From Zarea fungicola (lineage: Eukaryota; Ascomycota; Sordariomycetes; Hypocreales; Cordycipitaceae), in NCBI GenBank assembly GCA_900169235.1, contig FWCC01000364.1, forward strand, positions 96,452 through 160,451: a DNA stretch of 64,000 nucleotides, in the 5' to 3' direction. The position numbers were made by a program, and so were the translations under genes. Shown here piece by piece: positions 1 through 10,923 of this stretch (positions are counted from its first letter, which is position 1; each line of letters starts with the position of its first letter). Below the pieces are notes generated by a model, which did no database searches, had not been told where the DNA came from, and saw nothing but the letters and a program-made list of their open reading frames with translations.

Positions 1-740
1 TGGCGAGGATATCCTCATTTCAGGAAACGCAAAGGCGCTTTCCCCAGGAAAAGCCGTGCTAGACCCGGAGAGTGAACATCTTACGTGCTTCATCGGTGGT
101 GCCGTTGCTCTATCAGGGAAGCTTCTCGAGAAGCCTGAGGATGTCACAATTGGAGCCAAGCTCGCTAAAGGATGCGCCTACGTCTATCACTCCTTTGCCA
201 GCGGCGTGATGCCGGAGAGATACAACATGGTACCGTGCGAGCCCAGAATCACAGACAAATGTCCATGGGACGAGAAGCGGTGGGAGGACGGTAAAAGGGC
301 CCGACGGGAGTACAAGGATATTCTTCCCAAAGGATTCACCACGGCCAAGGATCCTCGGTACCTACTCCGACCCGAAGCAATCGAGAGCTTGTTTGTGCTC
401 TATCGCATGACGGGCGAGGCAGAGTACCAGGAATCGGCATGGAAGATGTTTGAGTCAGTGGAGAAAAATTCACGCACAACCCATGGCCACGCCGCAATTC
501 TGGACGTCGTCCAGATTTATGATGAGGATTCAAGACAGAAGATGCTTGAAGACTACATGGAGGTGAGCTCAAATGTCGCTGCTAATAACAAGGAATTACC
601 TTACTGACAAGAGACAGAGTTTTTGGTTTGCCGAGACGCTCAAATATTACTATCTCATATTTTCTCCACCTGATCTGATTGACCTTGACGAGTACGTTTT
701 GAATACGGAGGCCCATCCGTTTAAGAGACCTGTTGTATAG
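1..740 (+). CDS. GH47 class I alpha-1,2-mannosidase, C-terminal part (5' truncated by window)
   Basis: The frame is open from base 2, so the gene starts outside the window. The visible exons are 1-562 and 618-740, joined across a 55-bp intron (donor GTGAGC, acceptor ACAG). They encode about 227 residues of a glycoside hydrolase family 47 enzyme, which trims alpha-1,2-linked mannose from N-glycans in the ER/Golgi or outside the cell. Family signatures seen are [19 protein letters not shown], the spliced [18 protein letters not shown], and the terminal NTEAHPF, whose Thr coordinates the catalytic calcium in known structures. Splicing is needed to rebuild MESFWF: the unspliced frame stops at 607, inside the intron. 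No C-terminal ER retention signal is visible. The family is certain; the subtype (ER mannosidase, Golgi enzyme or secreted form) cannot be told without the N terminus. Confidence 0.93.
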
Positions 741-1399
741 AAGTGTTTTGAATAGAGTGCATGATGGGGAAAGGGTTTTTTACGGTACATTGGGAGAGCC
801 ATCAGTAGGTCCAGTCGAGCCATTACAAGTGAGCCTAGGAGCTCCACAACATACATTTTCTACTAGCAATTCATGCCATAATTTGAAGTTTGAATTTAGA
901 ATTGTATTATTACTGTCGCGAAACCCCCAGGTTTGGTGGGTGGAGCAGGTCCACACAAGCTCGTTCGCAGGATTTATGAATAAGCTTAATCCCATACCTC
1001 CGTTCCCGGGTACAGCGGAATTTTACTTTGCATAGATCTCCAGCTTTGAAATCCATCTCTCTTACGCGCGGTGGTACTCTAATCTGAGATTTAATTACAC
1101 ATGCCATCAATTCGCGCGCCATTGCGCTTGTTTACAAGTCTGCGACGCCCCTTCGGTTCGTCGGGGACCTTGACACTGCAGCAACCAGAAAGATGTACTA
1201 ATTGAATGCATGTGCAGCATCGCAATCCTCTTTTCCTTCGTTTTACGCGGCTTCGCATAGCTTCTCGGGCGCAACAAAGCGCGCCGATTGGGGTCATCCA
1301 GTTGCGATACGCTCATTCTCATCGAGCAGGTCGTTTGCCGTCGCCACTTCTGCAGCCCCCGTCCTAGGACGAACTGCTACTCCACAGGCCAACGACGCC
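741..1399. other. Intergenic: GH47 3' flank and DUF924 upstream region
   Basis: There is no supported gene. It contains the 3' flank of the GH47 gene and, from 1101, a basic presequence-like frame (MPSIRAPLRLFTSLRRPFG) that may be an alternative 5' exon of the DUF924 gene. Confidence 0.6.
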
Positions 1400-2270
1400 A
1401 TGGCTCTCGACCAAGTGCTAACGCCAGAGTTTCTAAAATCGGTTCGCGATTTCTGGTACGAGCATCTCCCTAGCGAGGATGACCTGATTATTCCAGGGAA
1501 GTCTGCGCATATGCGCTGGTATGCTGGTGGTCCCGAGTTTGACCAAGCGTGTCTGTGAGTAACCCTCTACCAGCTTTTGGGGCAACAGAAAACAAGAAGG
1601 AGAAGAAGAAGAAGAAAGAGGCATCGACCTAATGAGATTTTCAACTAGCGCTCGATTTGAGCCTGCTCTAGAGGCCATCAAGACATCTGGTATGCAATCA
1701 AGCGCGGAGCTCCTCCGTATTGTTCAACCCACGGAGCCATGTGACTGGCTGAGCCTAATCCTGCTGCTCGACCAGATTCCGCGCAACTGCTATCGAGGTG
1801 CGTCCGCTCACATTGCATTTACCCTTTTTGATCCTCTTGGGCTTGGCGTGGCACAGGCTGCTGCCGCCGCAGGCATCCCGGACACTGTACCACAGATTCG
1901 CTGGCAATTCGCGTTTCGAAAGTGGTTTGGCCTACCTTTTGAGCACTCTGAAGATTTGGCCATGCACGAGGAATGTCTTGCGCAGTGCGAGAGCATGGCG
2001 AAGGACGTTGAGACGCTCCTGGCAGAAAAGGAGGAAGATGTGGCGGGAAACGATGTCTATCGACGCCGCGCATGGCGTGCGGTGCATAAAAACGAGCAAG
2101 GTGCTCGAGCTGTGGCAGCTGCGCAGATTGATTTTGCAAAGAGGCATGAGGTCATCATTAAGCGATTTGGGCGGTATCCGCACCGGAATGAGGCGCTGGG
2201 GAGAGAGTCCACGGCAGAGGAGAGGGAGTTTTTGGAGGCCGGGGGTGACACCTTTAGTCCAAGCAAATAG
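1400..2270 (+). CDS. DUF924 family protein
   Basis: Exons 1400-1554 and 1649-2270 (intron with GTGAGT donor and CTAG acceptor) give about 258 residues. The product matches the DUF924 family in layout: an N-terminal segment with VRDFWYEH and the spliced FDQACLARFEP, then the hallmark LLLDQIPRNCYRG, RKWFGLPFEHSEDL and a C-terminal RFGRYPHRNEALGR. The family is widespread in bacteria and fungi, is all-helical and resembles tetratricopeptide repeats; its biochemical role is not established. The first in-frame ATG is at 1400. However, the same frame stays open back to the stop at 1199-1201 and reads Ser/Arg/Ala-rich, like a mitochondrial presequence. A separate ATG at 1101 opens another basic, presequence-like frame. 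A further 5' exon is therefore possible, and the start is the weakest part of this call. Confidence 0.88.
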
Positions 2271-2851
2271 ATGCTTCTATGTAAAATTCCCTGCTGATTT
2301 TGGGGCAATTTTATTGCATACTTATCTGTGACACACAAGTTCGCACTCATGCAGTGTTAATGATTCTCAATTGCTACATAGTGTGCTGTCTCACTAGCTC
2401 CGTCATCGCTTTGTCGTCGCCGCTTCCAGATGACTAGCAGTGTTGCGTTGGGCTCCAAAGCTATTGAGAAAAATTACAAACAAATCAAGAAATGAAATGA
2501 AAACAACAATCTGCAAAGCTCACTGACATTACGCGGTCTGAGTCGCGGCCCCCCTGCCAATACAGGCAGCTTCCTAAAAGACTAATCCGTGAAGCGTACC
2601 CGGTTCAAAAGAACCTCTTCGGGTCGTGGTGCCATTCCGTTTTCAGCTGCGCGTCGTCACACTGCCGAGCTCTGCTTCACTCATACCAGGAACTGAGGGG
2701 TATACCTCAGTTTTAAATACCTTCTCTTCTATTAACTATAGCTTCTCCTAATTTTTCTACGCCCGAATCCATCGCAATCGTCCGCCACCGTAAAACCGGT
2801 ACCCGCTGCTGAGTTCTCTAGCTGCCTACGTACAAACCCCGTGCTGAAGCC
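2271..2851. other. Intergenic: promoter of the S33 hydrolase
   Basis: There is no coding potential. A TATA-like TTTTAAATA at about 2711 and a pyrimidine-rich stretch after it precede the ATG by about 140 bp. Confidence 0.55.
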
Positions 2852-4642
2852 ATGGAGGACGAACGAGCTCCGTTGCTACCAGGCAATGCTGAGGAAGCGG
2901 CCACGGCCGTCAGTCAGCCGCCAATCTGGAGGCGAAAGCGCGCCGTCCTTTGGACGCTTATCCTCGTCATCGCAGGTGCCATTGCCGCCGTAGTCCTTTA
3001 CATCCTACTCCGTCCCGGCAGTAGGAATGGCGAGGTCAAGTACCCCGGCGAGTCCATCACCTGGGCGCCATGCGGCGAGGTCGCCGGTAAGCCCGTCGAG
3101 TGCAGCAGCCTCGACGTGCCCATGGACCAGTTCGATGCCGCCCGCTCTGGCAACAAGACTTTTAGCATCCCCCTCATCCGTCGCCGCGGCGGCACCAACG
3201 CGACGACCAACATCCTCCTCAACCCCGGCGGGCCGGGTGGGAGCGGCATCGATTTCATGCACCGCAAGGGCGGTGCTGTCCACACCATTGTTGGCGAGGA
3301 CGACTTCCACCTGATTTCGTTCGACCCGCGTGGCATCGTAGGCTCGCGACCCCTCGCGCAGTGCTTCTCGGACAACAACCGCCGGGTAGAGCTGACGCCA
3401 GAGTACACGGAGGATCCAGAGCAGGATGCCAAGCTTTGGACCGAGACGGGCAATTTGATGCGCGCGTGCGCGGACAATATGGGCGAGCACGGCGCGCACG
3501 TAAATACCCCGCAGACGGCCGCCGACATGAACAGCATCCTCGACGCCGTCGGGCAGAAGAACCTCTACTACTGGGGCTTCAGCTACGGCACCGTCCTGGG
3601 ACAAACGTACGCCACCCTGTTCCCCAACCGCTCGGAGCGCGTCATCGTGGACGGCGTAGTGGATGACTTTCTGTGGTACGACGAGCTGCTGCTCGAGACG
3701 GACTTTGACGACACGGACAATGACCTGGCCGGCTTCTTCGCCGAGTGCGTCAAGGCTGGCGAGAAATGCCCGCTGCACTTTGTCGCCGACAAGAAGAAGG
3801 ACTTGCAGCGCAACGTGACGAGCTTCATCGACAGCCTCGAGGACAACCCCGTCCCCGTCTACCTGAACAGCAGCTTCTTCGGCACCATCAAGCACACGAC
3901 CATCCAGTCGGCCTTGTTTGGCGCCATGTACAAGCCGGCGACTTGGTACACGCTCGCGGACAACATTGCCCAGCTGATGCAGGGTAACGGCACCGCCGCG
4001 CTCATCGCCTACGGCGGTCTCGGCGGCAACGTCAGCGACGCGAACGCCGGCATGGAGGAGTCTGGCAGCTTTGTCGAGTTCAACGATGCACCTGCCGGCC
4101 CGGGCCGCTGGCCCGCCGACAAGAAGTCGGTGCTGGACATTGTGCTGCCCTATATCCGGAAGCACATGCCGTGGGCCGCGGGCAACACGTGGCACTACAT
4201 GGCGCGCGCGCAGTGGGCGATTCCCAAGGCGCACGACTTCAAGGCCGCGCGGCGCAACGTGACGACGCTGCACCCGCTGCTGGTGCTGTCGACGACATAT
4301 GACCCCATCTGCCCGCTCGTTAACGCCAAGGTGGCACGGAGCGCGTTTGTGGGCGCGAAGCTGGTCGAGGTGCAAGGATATGGACACTGCTCGCTGGCGA
4401 TGCCGTCGCCATGCAACGCCAAGATTGTGCGGGCGTTCTTCAAGGATGGGGGCATGCCGGAAGAGGATCACACGAAGTGTCCCACCGAGGGCCCGTACTT
4501 TGTAAACCCAGAGGATGAGAAGAAGGGCAAGGATGGTGAGGGCAAGATTAGTACCCTGGGTATGAACGAGGATGAGAAGCTGATGGCAGCACTCTGGGAG
4601 ATGACGGATGCCATTGAGCCTCGACGCAAGTCTCTCTTTTAG
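2852..4642 (+). CDS. Membrane-anchored serine hydrolase, peptidase S33 / tripeptidyl aminopeptidase (TAP) type
   Basis: A single-exon gene of 596 residues. A short charged N terminus with ERAPLLPG is followed by basic RRKR and one hydrophobic segment (about residues 32-53), predicting a type II membrane protein with the enzyme outside the cytosol. The alpha/beta-hydrolase core shows the oxyanion motif GGPGGSG (near residue 125), a nucleophile elbow GFSYG with Ser244, Asp484 in TYDPICP and His512 in GYGHCS. The C-terminal TAP-like segment HPLLVLSTTYDPICP is typical of fungal and Streptomyces tripeptidyl/prolyl aminopeptidases. Several NxS/T sequons fit a secretory-pathway protein. The acid tail after residue 540 (DEKKGKDGEG) is outside the usual domain. 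The substrate is not predictable: a small-peptide exopeptidase is most likely, an esterase role is possible. Confidence 0.92.
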   Translation: MEDERAPLLPGNAEEAATAVSQPPIWRRKRAVLWTLILVIAGAIAAVVLYILLRPGSRNGEVKYPGESITWAPCGEVAGKPVECSSLDVPMDQFDAARSGNKTFSIPLIRRRGGTNATTNILLNPGGPGGSGIDFMHRKGGAVHTIVGEDDFHLISFDPRGIVGSRPLAQCFSDNNRRVELTPEYTEDPEQDAKLWTETGNLMRACADNMGEHGAHVNTPQTAADMNSILDAVGQKNLYYWGFSYGTVLGQTYATLFPNRSERVIVDGVVDDFLWYDELLLETDFDDTDNDLAGFFAECVKAGEKCPLHFVADKKKDLQRNVTSFIDSLEDNPVPVYLNSSFFGTIKHTTIQSALFGAMYKPATWYTLADNIAQLMQGNGTAALIAYGGLGGNVSDANAGMEESGSFVEFNDAPAGPGRWPADKKSVLDIVLPYIRKHMPWAAGNTWHYMARAQWAIPKAHDFKAARRNVTTLHPLLVLSTTYDPICPLVNAKVARSAFVGAKLVEVQGYGHCSLAMPSPCNAKIVRAFFKDGGMPEEDHTKCPTEGPYFVNPEDEKKGKDGEGKISTLGMNEDEKLMAALWEMTDAIEPRRKSLF

Positions 4643-6511
4643 CTGGTGTTTTGTAATTGAAAATAATTTCTGTAATTACCGAGAGCCGCTAGTTTAATAG
4701 TTTGGATATATTTGTCACATATGTGCAGCACTTGTGAAAGTGCAACTTGGAAAGGCCTCCAACTTGGGCGAAACAAGTTAGTCAAGCCTTGTGTGCATGC
4801 ATTTTTCTTCAACCCAAGTTTCTCATTCTTTTCCACTTGAGCAATGGCGGATCAGACGTTCCAAGGCTAGACCCAGGGAAGCTGCCTGCCCGAATGCATG
4901 ACATCCGACCTGCTAGGGCAGCCCGGCAAGGGTTATGGTCTGCTACCCGGTACGCCATCACCCGGTTCGTCAATCACAGCAACACGGCATACTCCGTGAA
5001 GTATCTGTCGTAACTAACCAGATTGGCTAGATGTGGGTGAAATCTCCTACAAATCGAGGGATATTAACCGCAACAATGCAGGATCATCGCGCTGATGCCG
5101 ATGGTGGCGCAACAAGCGAAAGATGGCTGATCACTGGCTGCGCTGTAAGTTATTATTTTCATGACAACCTCTGGCAAATTCTTCCCTCTCGATCTCTCTT
5201 TCATTATGCTTCAAATTTGTGTCCCCAAAATTGTGCATTTATTGACATTTATGCAATTAGATCAAGCTCTTCGTTTCCGAATACGCGTATCGCAGAGGAG
5301 CCTCCCTTAGCCAATGACGCGATCGGAATTACATCAGAAAAACACGAATGCGGTTCTGCAGACGCCACATGCAGCACACAGCAGCAAGGGGGGGTAGCCT
5401 GCAGGAAACAAAAAGTCGGCGTAATTTTGAGGGAAAAGGAGCAACCCCATAGGCTCCGGAGAGACTGAGATGCCCGGCCGAGTGGCCCGTGGGCCGTCAG
5501 GGGAATCCCTTGGGTCATTTTGGAGCTAAAAGTCCGGAGGTGGTGGGTCCGGCCGGACCATGCTATTTAATTTATCTGCAGAGAAGGTGGCGGACGAAGA
5601 AAAAGAACACGCGTATTGAAAACCAGATGCTGAGCTGCGCTGTCTTGTCCTGCCGTCGCCTCGAGACCAGTACTATGCAAACGTGATCGCCCGGCGTTAA
5701 TGGAAGATGCATTTAGCTGACAATGTACACAAGAATAACTTGGATCTAGATATTCTTTATCTGTCCTGGACACATGGACAAAGTGGCAATATATGTAGCC
5801 AAGTTGCCCTATGGGCCAGTGACATGGCGCCAGCTCGTCAGCCACCAACCGAATAGTCGGATGTTGAAAGAGCCGCTCGCCCAACTTGAGAAGGGTGTCC
5901 TATCCCCGCATTCCCGATGTGTGGCCACCACTCTCATGTTCGGACGGAGATCAATTCTGAAAATAAAATAATGGTGTGGCAGCCTTGGCATATGTGGCTT
6001 GTTGCGCCGCATCTGCGGCTCTCGTATTCGTAAACCAGGAACGAACCTCCAATGCCGGTGTTGCAGAGAATTTGTACGGAATCGTAACGGCCCTTTTTCT
6101 TGGGAGAAAAGCGCGACAAGGCGGGAGAGTTTTTGGCATCATGGAGGAGCAAAATAGTGTCAAAGAAGCAAGCTAGCTATTTAGATGGAGGACATTTGTC
6201 TCCAGTTTTCGTCACAGAACCCCCGAAATCCACAGTGTCACTAGCAAAGGAATAGTTCCCGTCTTGTCTCTCCGCTTCTTAGACCCTCCCCTCCATCTTC
6301 AAACAGCAAGCAAGCTCTTCTGTTTTGTGTTTTCAGACGCAAACTCAATTTCCACTTTTAGCTCACGTTGGCCTGGATTATCCCCTCCATCCTCCATCCG
6401 ACACCCCTACGTCTTCACGTCTCCGTCTCCCTTCCTGGTTCAACCCTTTTTGTTGTCTTCCAACTTCCAACCGCCAACCACCATCAGCATCTCTCTCCTA
6501 TGCCTGCAACA
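4643..6511. other. Intergenic, 1.9 kb
   Basis: Short open frames only. A 23-codon stretch at 5076-5144 ends in SERWLITGCA before a GTAAGT, recalling the start of a short-chain dehydrogenase, but nothing downstream continues it. The last about 240 bp are the CT-rich leader of the next gene. Confidence 0.55.
6264..6500 (+). promoter_or_regulatory. Pyrimidine-rich leader of the membrane-protein gene
   Basis: The stretch before the ATG is dominated by CT runs and lacks a clear TATA box. This is a common arrangement near transcription starts of constitutive filamentous-fungal genes. Role inferred from position and composition only. Confidence 0.4.
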
Positions 6512-7370
6512 ATGGTGAACACTCGAGCATCCTCCTCGCGCGCCGGCAGTGCCGCCCCTGAAACCCCCACCTCGTCCGCAACACCTTCCAAGCGCACAAA
6601 CGGCCACTCCAACGGCCATGTCTCCCACCCCAAGACCCCGTCCGCATGGTCGCACAGTCCCGATGCGCCCACGCTCCTCTGGCTGACCGTCTCCCTGCCC
6701 CTCGTCATCTGGGACACCATCTACGTGCTCGGCCGCCCGCACACCATGGAGAACGGCTGGCTGCACTGGCCCCTTTGGGCACCCTACAAGCTCTACGGCG
6801 AGGTCGACCACGTCTACGGCTGGAAGGCATTTCACGCCAAGAGCGGCTTCACCTCGGCCCAGGGCGCGCTCAATGCCGTCGAGACGGTCATGTACTTCTT
6901 CTACGTCTGGGCGATTCTGTCAAAGGCCGTCAATGTCGCCGGCGGGAAGAAGGCGATTACGGGACGTTGCGGCGCGCAGGCTGTCTTGATTGGCTTTAGC
7001 GCGGCTGTCATGACGCTCTCCAAGACTGTTCTCTACTGTATGCTTTTTTTTCGCCCTGATCTATTACATCAAATAACACGCTGACTTGCCTCTCTTTAGG
7101 GTTGAATGAATACTATAGCGGCTTTGACAACATTGGCCACAACGACATTATCAGCCTCATCTTTCTCTGGATCATTCCCAAGTACGTTTTTCCTAGTATT
7201 ACAGTTTTCTTAAACCTAGTGGAAACTCGCGAGCGCAAACATATACTAACAACGGTTTCCTCGTTTATAGCGGCGCGTGGCTCGTCGGTTCAACCTGGAT
7301 GATCTACTCCCTCGGCGCCGACATCCTGCAGGGCATCGAGACCGCTTCTGTTCCCAGCAAGGATGAATAA
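6512..7370 (+). CDS. Conserved fungal multi-pass membrane protein
   Basis: Exons 6512-7037, 7100-7181 and 7271-7370 encode about 235 residues; both introns restore a continuous frame (VLYW/LNEYYSG and IIPNGAWLVG). A Ser/Thr/Pro-rich tail of about 45 residues precedes roughly five hydrophobic segments. Charged and aromatic signatures such as YGEVDHVYGW, NAVETVMYFFYVW and GHNDIISLIFLWIIPNGAW are of the kind strongly conserved among ascomycete homologues. The arrangement of acidic and aromatic residues within helices recalls EXPERA/emopamil-binding-type membrane proteins, but that is a similarity of layout only. I do not assign a function. Two in-frame ATGs, at 6500 and 6512, are possible starts; the second has the better context (ACAATGG). 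The leader is strongly pyrimidine-rich. Homologues are sometimes labelled C6 transcription factor; nothing of that kind is present here. Confidence 0.85.
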
Positions 7371-8262
7371 GGCAGCTCTCCCTCCGTGATCAACCACATA
7401 TACTCCATTTTTAAAACGCAATATACCACTGCCTTGACCCTGTATAATATGCGACAAGAAACCGCAAGCAAAAGCTGCTTGACGAGAAGTAAAACCATGG
7501 AAACTGGGATTGGGACCTTGGGAACGGAAAGGAAGTGCATGACTTGAACGTCTTTTTTGTGTGACTTGTGTGTATTTGTTTCGTGCGATTTGTTTTCTAT
7601 CGGGGTTTGGCCGGCTTGTGTTTTGAGACCCAATCCTTCATTACATCGTATATATACAGCCTTGATAGATTGAATGTGACTTGAAATCGCGTTGTTTAAT
7701 GCGGCTATTGGAAAGCAGACTTCTTCGCTTACGCATAATCTTGTTCACAGTAGAAAGCTCATTAAGTAGGAAAACAAACACAATTTTCGTATGGGAGTAA
7801 AAATGACTATGTTTCTGAAGAGAAAAAAAAAGAAAGAGTGGTATCATCGAACAAATTATCCTGCTTAAATCAAAAGCACCAAAGGACTTTGTTTTGGTAT
7901 CATTCCATGCAAGGCAGATGAGAAACCATTTCCATCCCTGCCCCCAAAAGTGAAAAAAGAAAAAGACCAAAGAAATATTGCATGACCATGCATGTAGAAT
8001 CTGGAAGTTTGAATGTAATGGAAAAGACAATAAAAAGAAAAACAAATACAAAAACTGTGGTGGTAACAAGTCTCGCCGGATATTGGTTCGCCTCGGGCTT
8101 GGGGCATTGGCAGCTCGGCTGCGGAAAGGAAGTACTTTTCCAAATACTCAGTTTTCGTGTACGCATATGTGAAGTAGCAGAGAGAAAGGAGTGTGTGTTT
8201 TTGTGCGCATGCGTGAGCAAGATAAAAGGCTGCTCAGCTCAATCAACATCCTCATATTTCGC
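7371..8262. other. Convergent 3' flanks
   Basis: AT-rich DNA between the stops of the membrane protein (plus) and the DUF8004-type gene (minus). No gene or structured RNA is apparent. Confidence 0.6.
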
Positions 8263-10923
8263 TCATCGAACTTCGGTGAGACCACCTAGATCGTTGTATT
8301 GCTCCCAACCCGGTGTCATCCCCTTCTGCGCCATCTGCGCCACCGAGACATCACTGTCTAGAAACGCCTGCATTGCAACCCACTCATCCGCTTCGGTCTG
8401 CAGTGTCACCACCTCATCCTCTTCATCAATATTGCTCTCAAACGCCGTGCGCCCTGTCAACGTCCAGTTCTCCGGCAGCAAGCTCTTGCGGAAACTTGAT
8501 CCACGCGACAGACCACCACTGCCGCCTGACGGGTACTGCTGCTGCTGCGATTGCGTAGGAGACGGTATTGGCGGCTCCTTGCCCGAGTTGCTGGCAACGG
8601 ACCCGCGGCGTTTACTGGATGTCCGGCTCATGGTTTCCAGCATAGCTTTCATCGGGTATCGCTGGGTGAGGCTTCTGTGTGACGAGTTGCGCACAATGAC
8701 TGGGTCGGCGGCGGCTTGTTCAAAGTCTGGTGGGGAAATAGTACCTGGCGTCGCTGGACTTGGTATGCCCTGCGAGGATAGAGTTGCAATGGAACTGGCA
8801 TTGCTGCTGCGGTTCGAATCGCTGCGGCCTTGTTGGGGAGGCCTGTCCGCCGCAACACTTGACAATGGCATAATGGGCAAAAAAGTGTCAAGAGATGGAA
8901 CTTTGGGCGCTTTTGCTTCCGAGTTATCGCAACCGACTGTATTTCGCCGCTCCAGTTTAACCTCATTGGTACCATTACCGTAGCCGTGGACAACAATCTC
9001 ATGGTATGTACTCTTGGGAAGCTGAGGTGCCGCTGGAGCTGTGCTCAAGCTTGATGACCTCGGTCGCAGACGTCTTTTGATCGAATTCCGTATAGTTGAG
9101 CGTCGGGTAAGACTGCTGGCTGAGTTGGAAGTAGGCAACGATTTTAGTGACATGGCAGAGTGGCTCGACGGCATCGACTGTCGACGACTCAGCCTCTCTG
9201 GCTGCTGTCGCTCGGGAGTATGAGACATTGCAAGGTAGTCGATGTCGGGCTTAATATCCAGTCCGTCTGTAAACCTGGGCTGCCAAGGCTGGTCTGCAGA
9301 AGCAGGCATTGTCGGCAGAGCGCTATGTGAGCTCGAGCTCATTGTTGTGTCAATCGCGCTGTTCCAAGGCGGCAGCTCGGCCACAGAAGCCGTGAGAAAA
9401 TACGGTGCTTGTTCCCCCTCTACCTGCGGCGCACGCTCGGCCACGCTTGCAAGCACCTGGCACATGGCGTAGATCAAGATCCAGCGTATTTTACGTGCAT
9501 CTGTAATGGTCAGACTGTCCACTTTGTCCGCCTTGTTTGACGAGGGTTGCAAGGTGGCGCCTTCAAATTCGCGATACATCTGCACGAGACCATTTTTGAA
9601 CGAAGTCTCGCGCCAGTTCGACGCCTTGATCAGAGCGGTGTGAGCGACAAGTCGATTATACGGCTTGTCTTTGTCTCCACGACCCAGCCACGACATGCGA
9701 CGTGTTTTTCGTACCTCTGTTGCTGCGGGAAGCAAAGGAAGTGGATGCAGTCGGATATCAAAGGCATTCCGATTATCAAATGTGCGGATAATTTGTAGAG
9801 TGCAAAGTCCTCCACCATTGTTACCGCCCATCATCCCGTCTGTTCCTACGCCGTCATCGACCAAAAGTTCATAGAGCGCTTCAAAGTCCTCGGCCATTAT
9901 CTCAATAGTCCTGGCATCGAAATCTCTGGGTGGGAAATAACCAAACTTGGCAGTATAGAATGTGAATAGGGCACTGCGAAACCTGTCCAGGTGGGCGCGC
10001 ACGCCTGGCGGCAGCCCCAGGTTAGCATCTGATAGCTCTTCATCCAGAAATGAGCTAATATCTTCAAGCGAATTCTGCAGCCTGTTTTCAAGACTTTGTC
10101 TCGCTGTTCGGATAAGCTTTCGTGTAACAAGACTAATTTTCTGCTTCCTGTTAGTCGTGACCGTTGTAGTTTGGTGTAACCATAGCTTACCATGTACTCG
10201 GTGCTGTGATAAAGGCGCTCACCCATTCCAACGCAGTGGACAAAGGCTCGTGTATAAAGATCATCGTGGTGGAGGAATTCTGACACATAGAGCATGGCAA
10301 GCGCATGATTGGGCTGCGCTACAATATCCAGATACCCAGCATATTCGATATAAGCCAGCAGATCCTTGACGCAGTCAGTGCCACCAGGTCGATTCGCGAC
10401 CAGATTCCGAAAGAGGGCGACAATCTCGCCACCCAAATGACTCCCAACAAGTGCCAAACCAGTTACCCATGCTAGAAAATTTCGGATTCCCAAGTGCTGT
10501 CGTGCAATTTCGGAGCGTGTGCTGCCTGGTTCGGCGGGTATGTACAATGATACAGTTCGTTTGGGACACAGTCGTTTCCAGTCGGCATCCAATTTTGGCA
10601 GGTCGAATTTGCGGCCTTGTTTATCGAGATATTTTTCAATAAATGTATAGCAGCGTGCTTTGATTAATGCAGAAAAGTCGATCCGAAACGAGGCGCCTAT
10701 GTCGGACTGGCCTTTGGCATACAAATGAATGAGGCAATTGCCGTTTGTTGACCATAATGCCGGTTCCTGAGCTATTGATTAATGAATATTCCACTCTATT
10801 TGCCAGGTCACCTACTCTGTGAAGCCCGCTCCATTCCACCGCCGTTCGCCTGTGTCCGTCCCACCGCTTCATGGTAGGCTGCATCTCAATAGGAGGATGT
10901 CGTCGAGCAGAGTTCGACGGCAT
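8263..10923 (-). CDS. Large DUF8004-type fungal protein
   Basis: On the minus strand the exons are 10816-10923, 10191-10766 and 8263-10140, with introns of 49 and 50 bp, giving about 853 residues. The N-terminal half is the conserved part: MKRWDGHRR, the spliced HREPALWSTNGNCLIHLY, GQSDIGASFRID, then long helical segments. I place it in the fungal DUF8004-type family from memory of such sequences. The C-terminal half is Ser/Pro/Thr-rich and low in complexity, with many basic-Ser clusters (RRSTIRNSIKRRLRPRSSSL), suggesting a disordered, phosphorylated region. There is no signal peptide or membrane segment. The start at 10923 is the first in-frame ATG, but the frame remains open to a stop at 11149-11151 without another ATG, so an extra 5' exon cannot be excluded. 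Function unknown; cytoplasmic or nuclear scaffold roles are only guesses. Confidence 0.85.

Noticed and set aside
3005..4471. 488-codon frame on the minus strand
   Set aside because: It is the antisense shadow of the GC-rich S33 hydrolase gene, with Arg/Val/Ala-biased composition and no motifs.
5076..5345. Start of a short-chain dehydrogenase-like frame (SERWLITGCA before GTAAGT)
   Set aside because: The best splice to an acceptor at the end of CAATTAG yields only about 41 residues and none of the later family motifs, so it is likely coincidental.
10191..10724. A separate gene for the second exon of the DUF8004-type protein
   Set aside because: Splice sites at 10190/10141 and 10815/10767 join it in frame to both flanks, giving one continuous protein.
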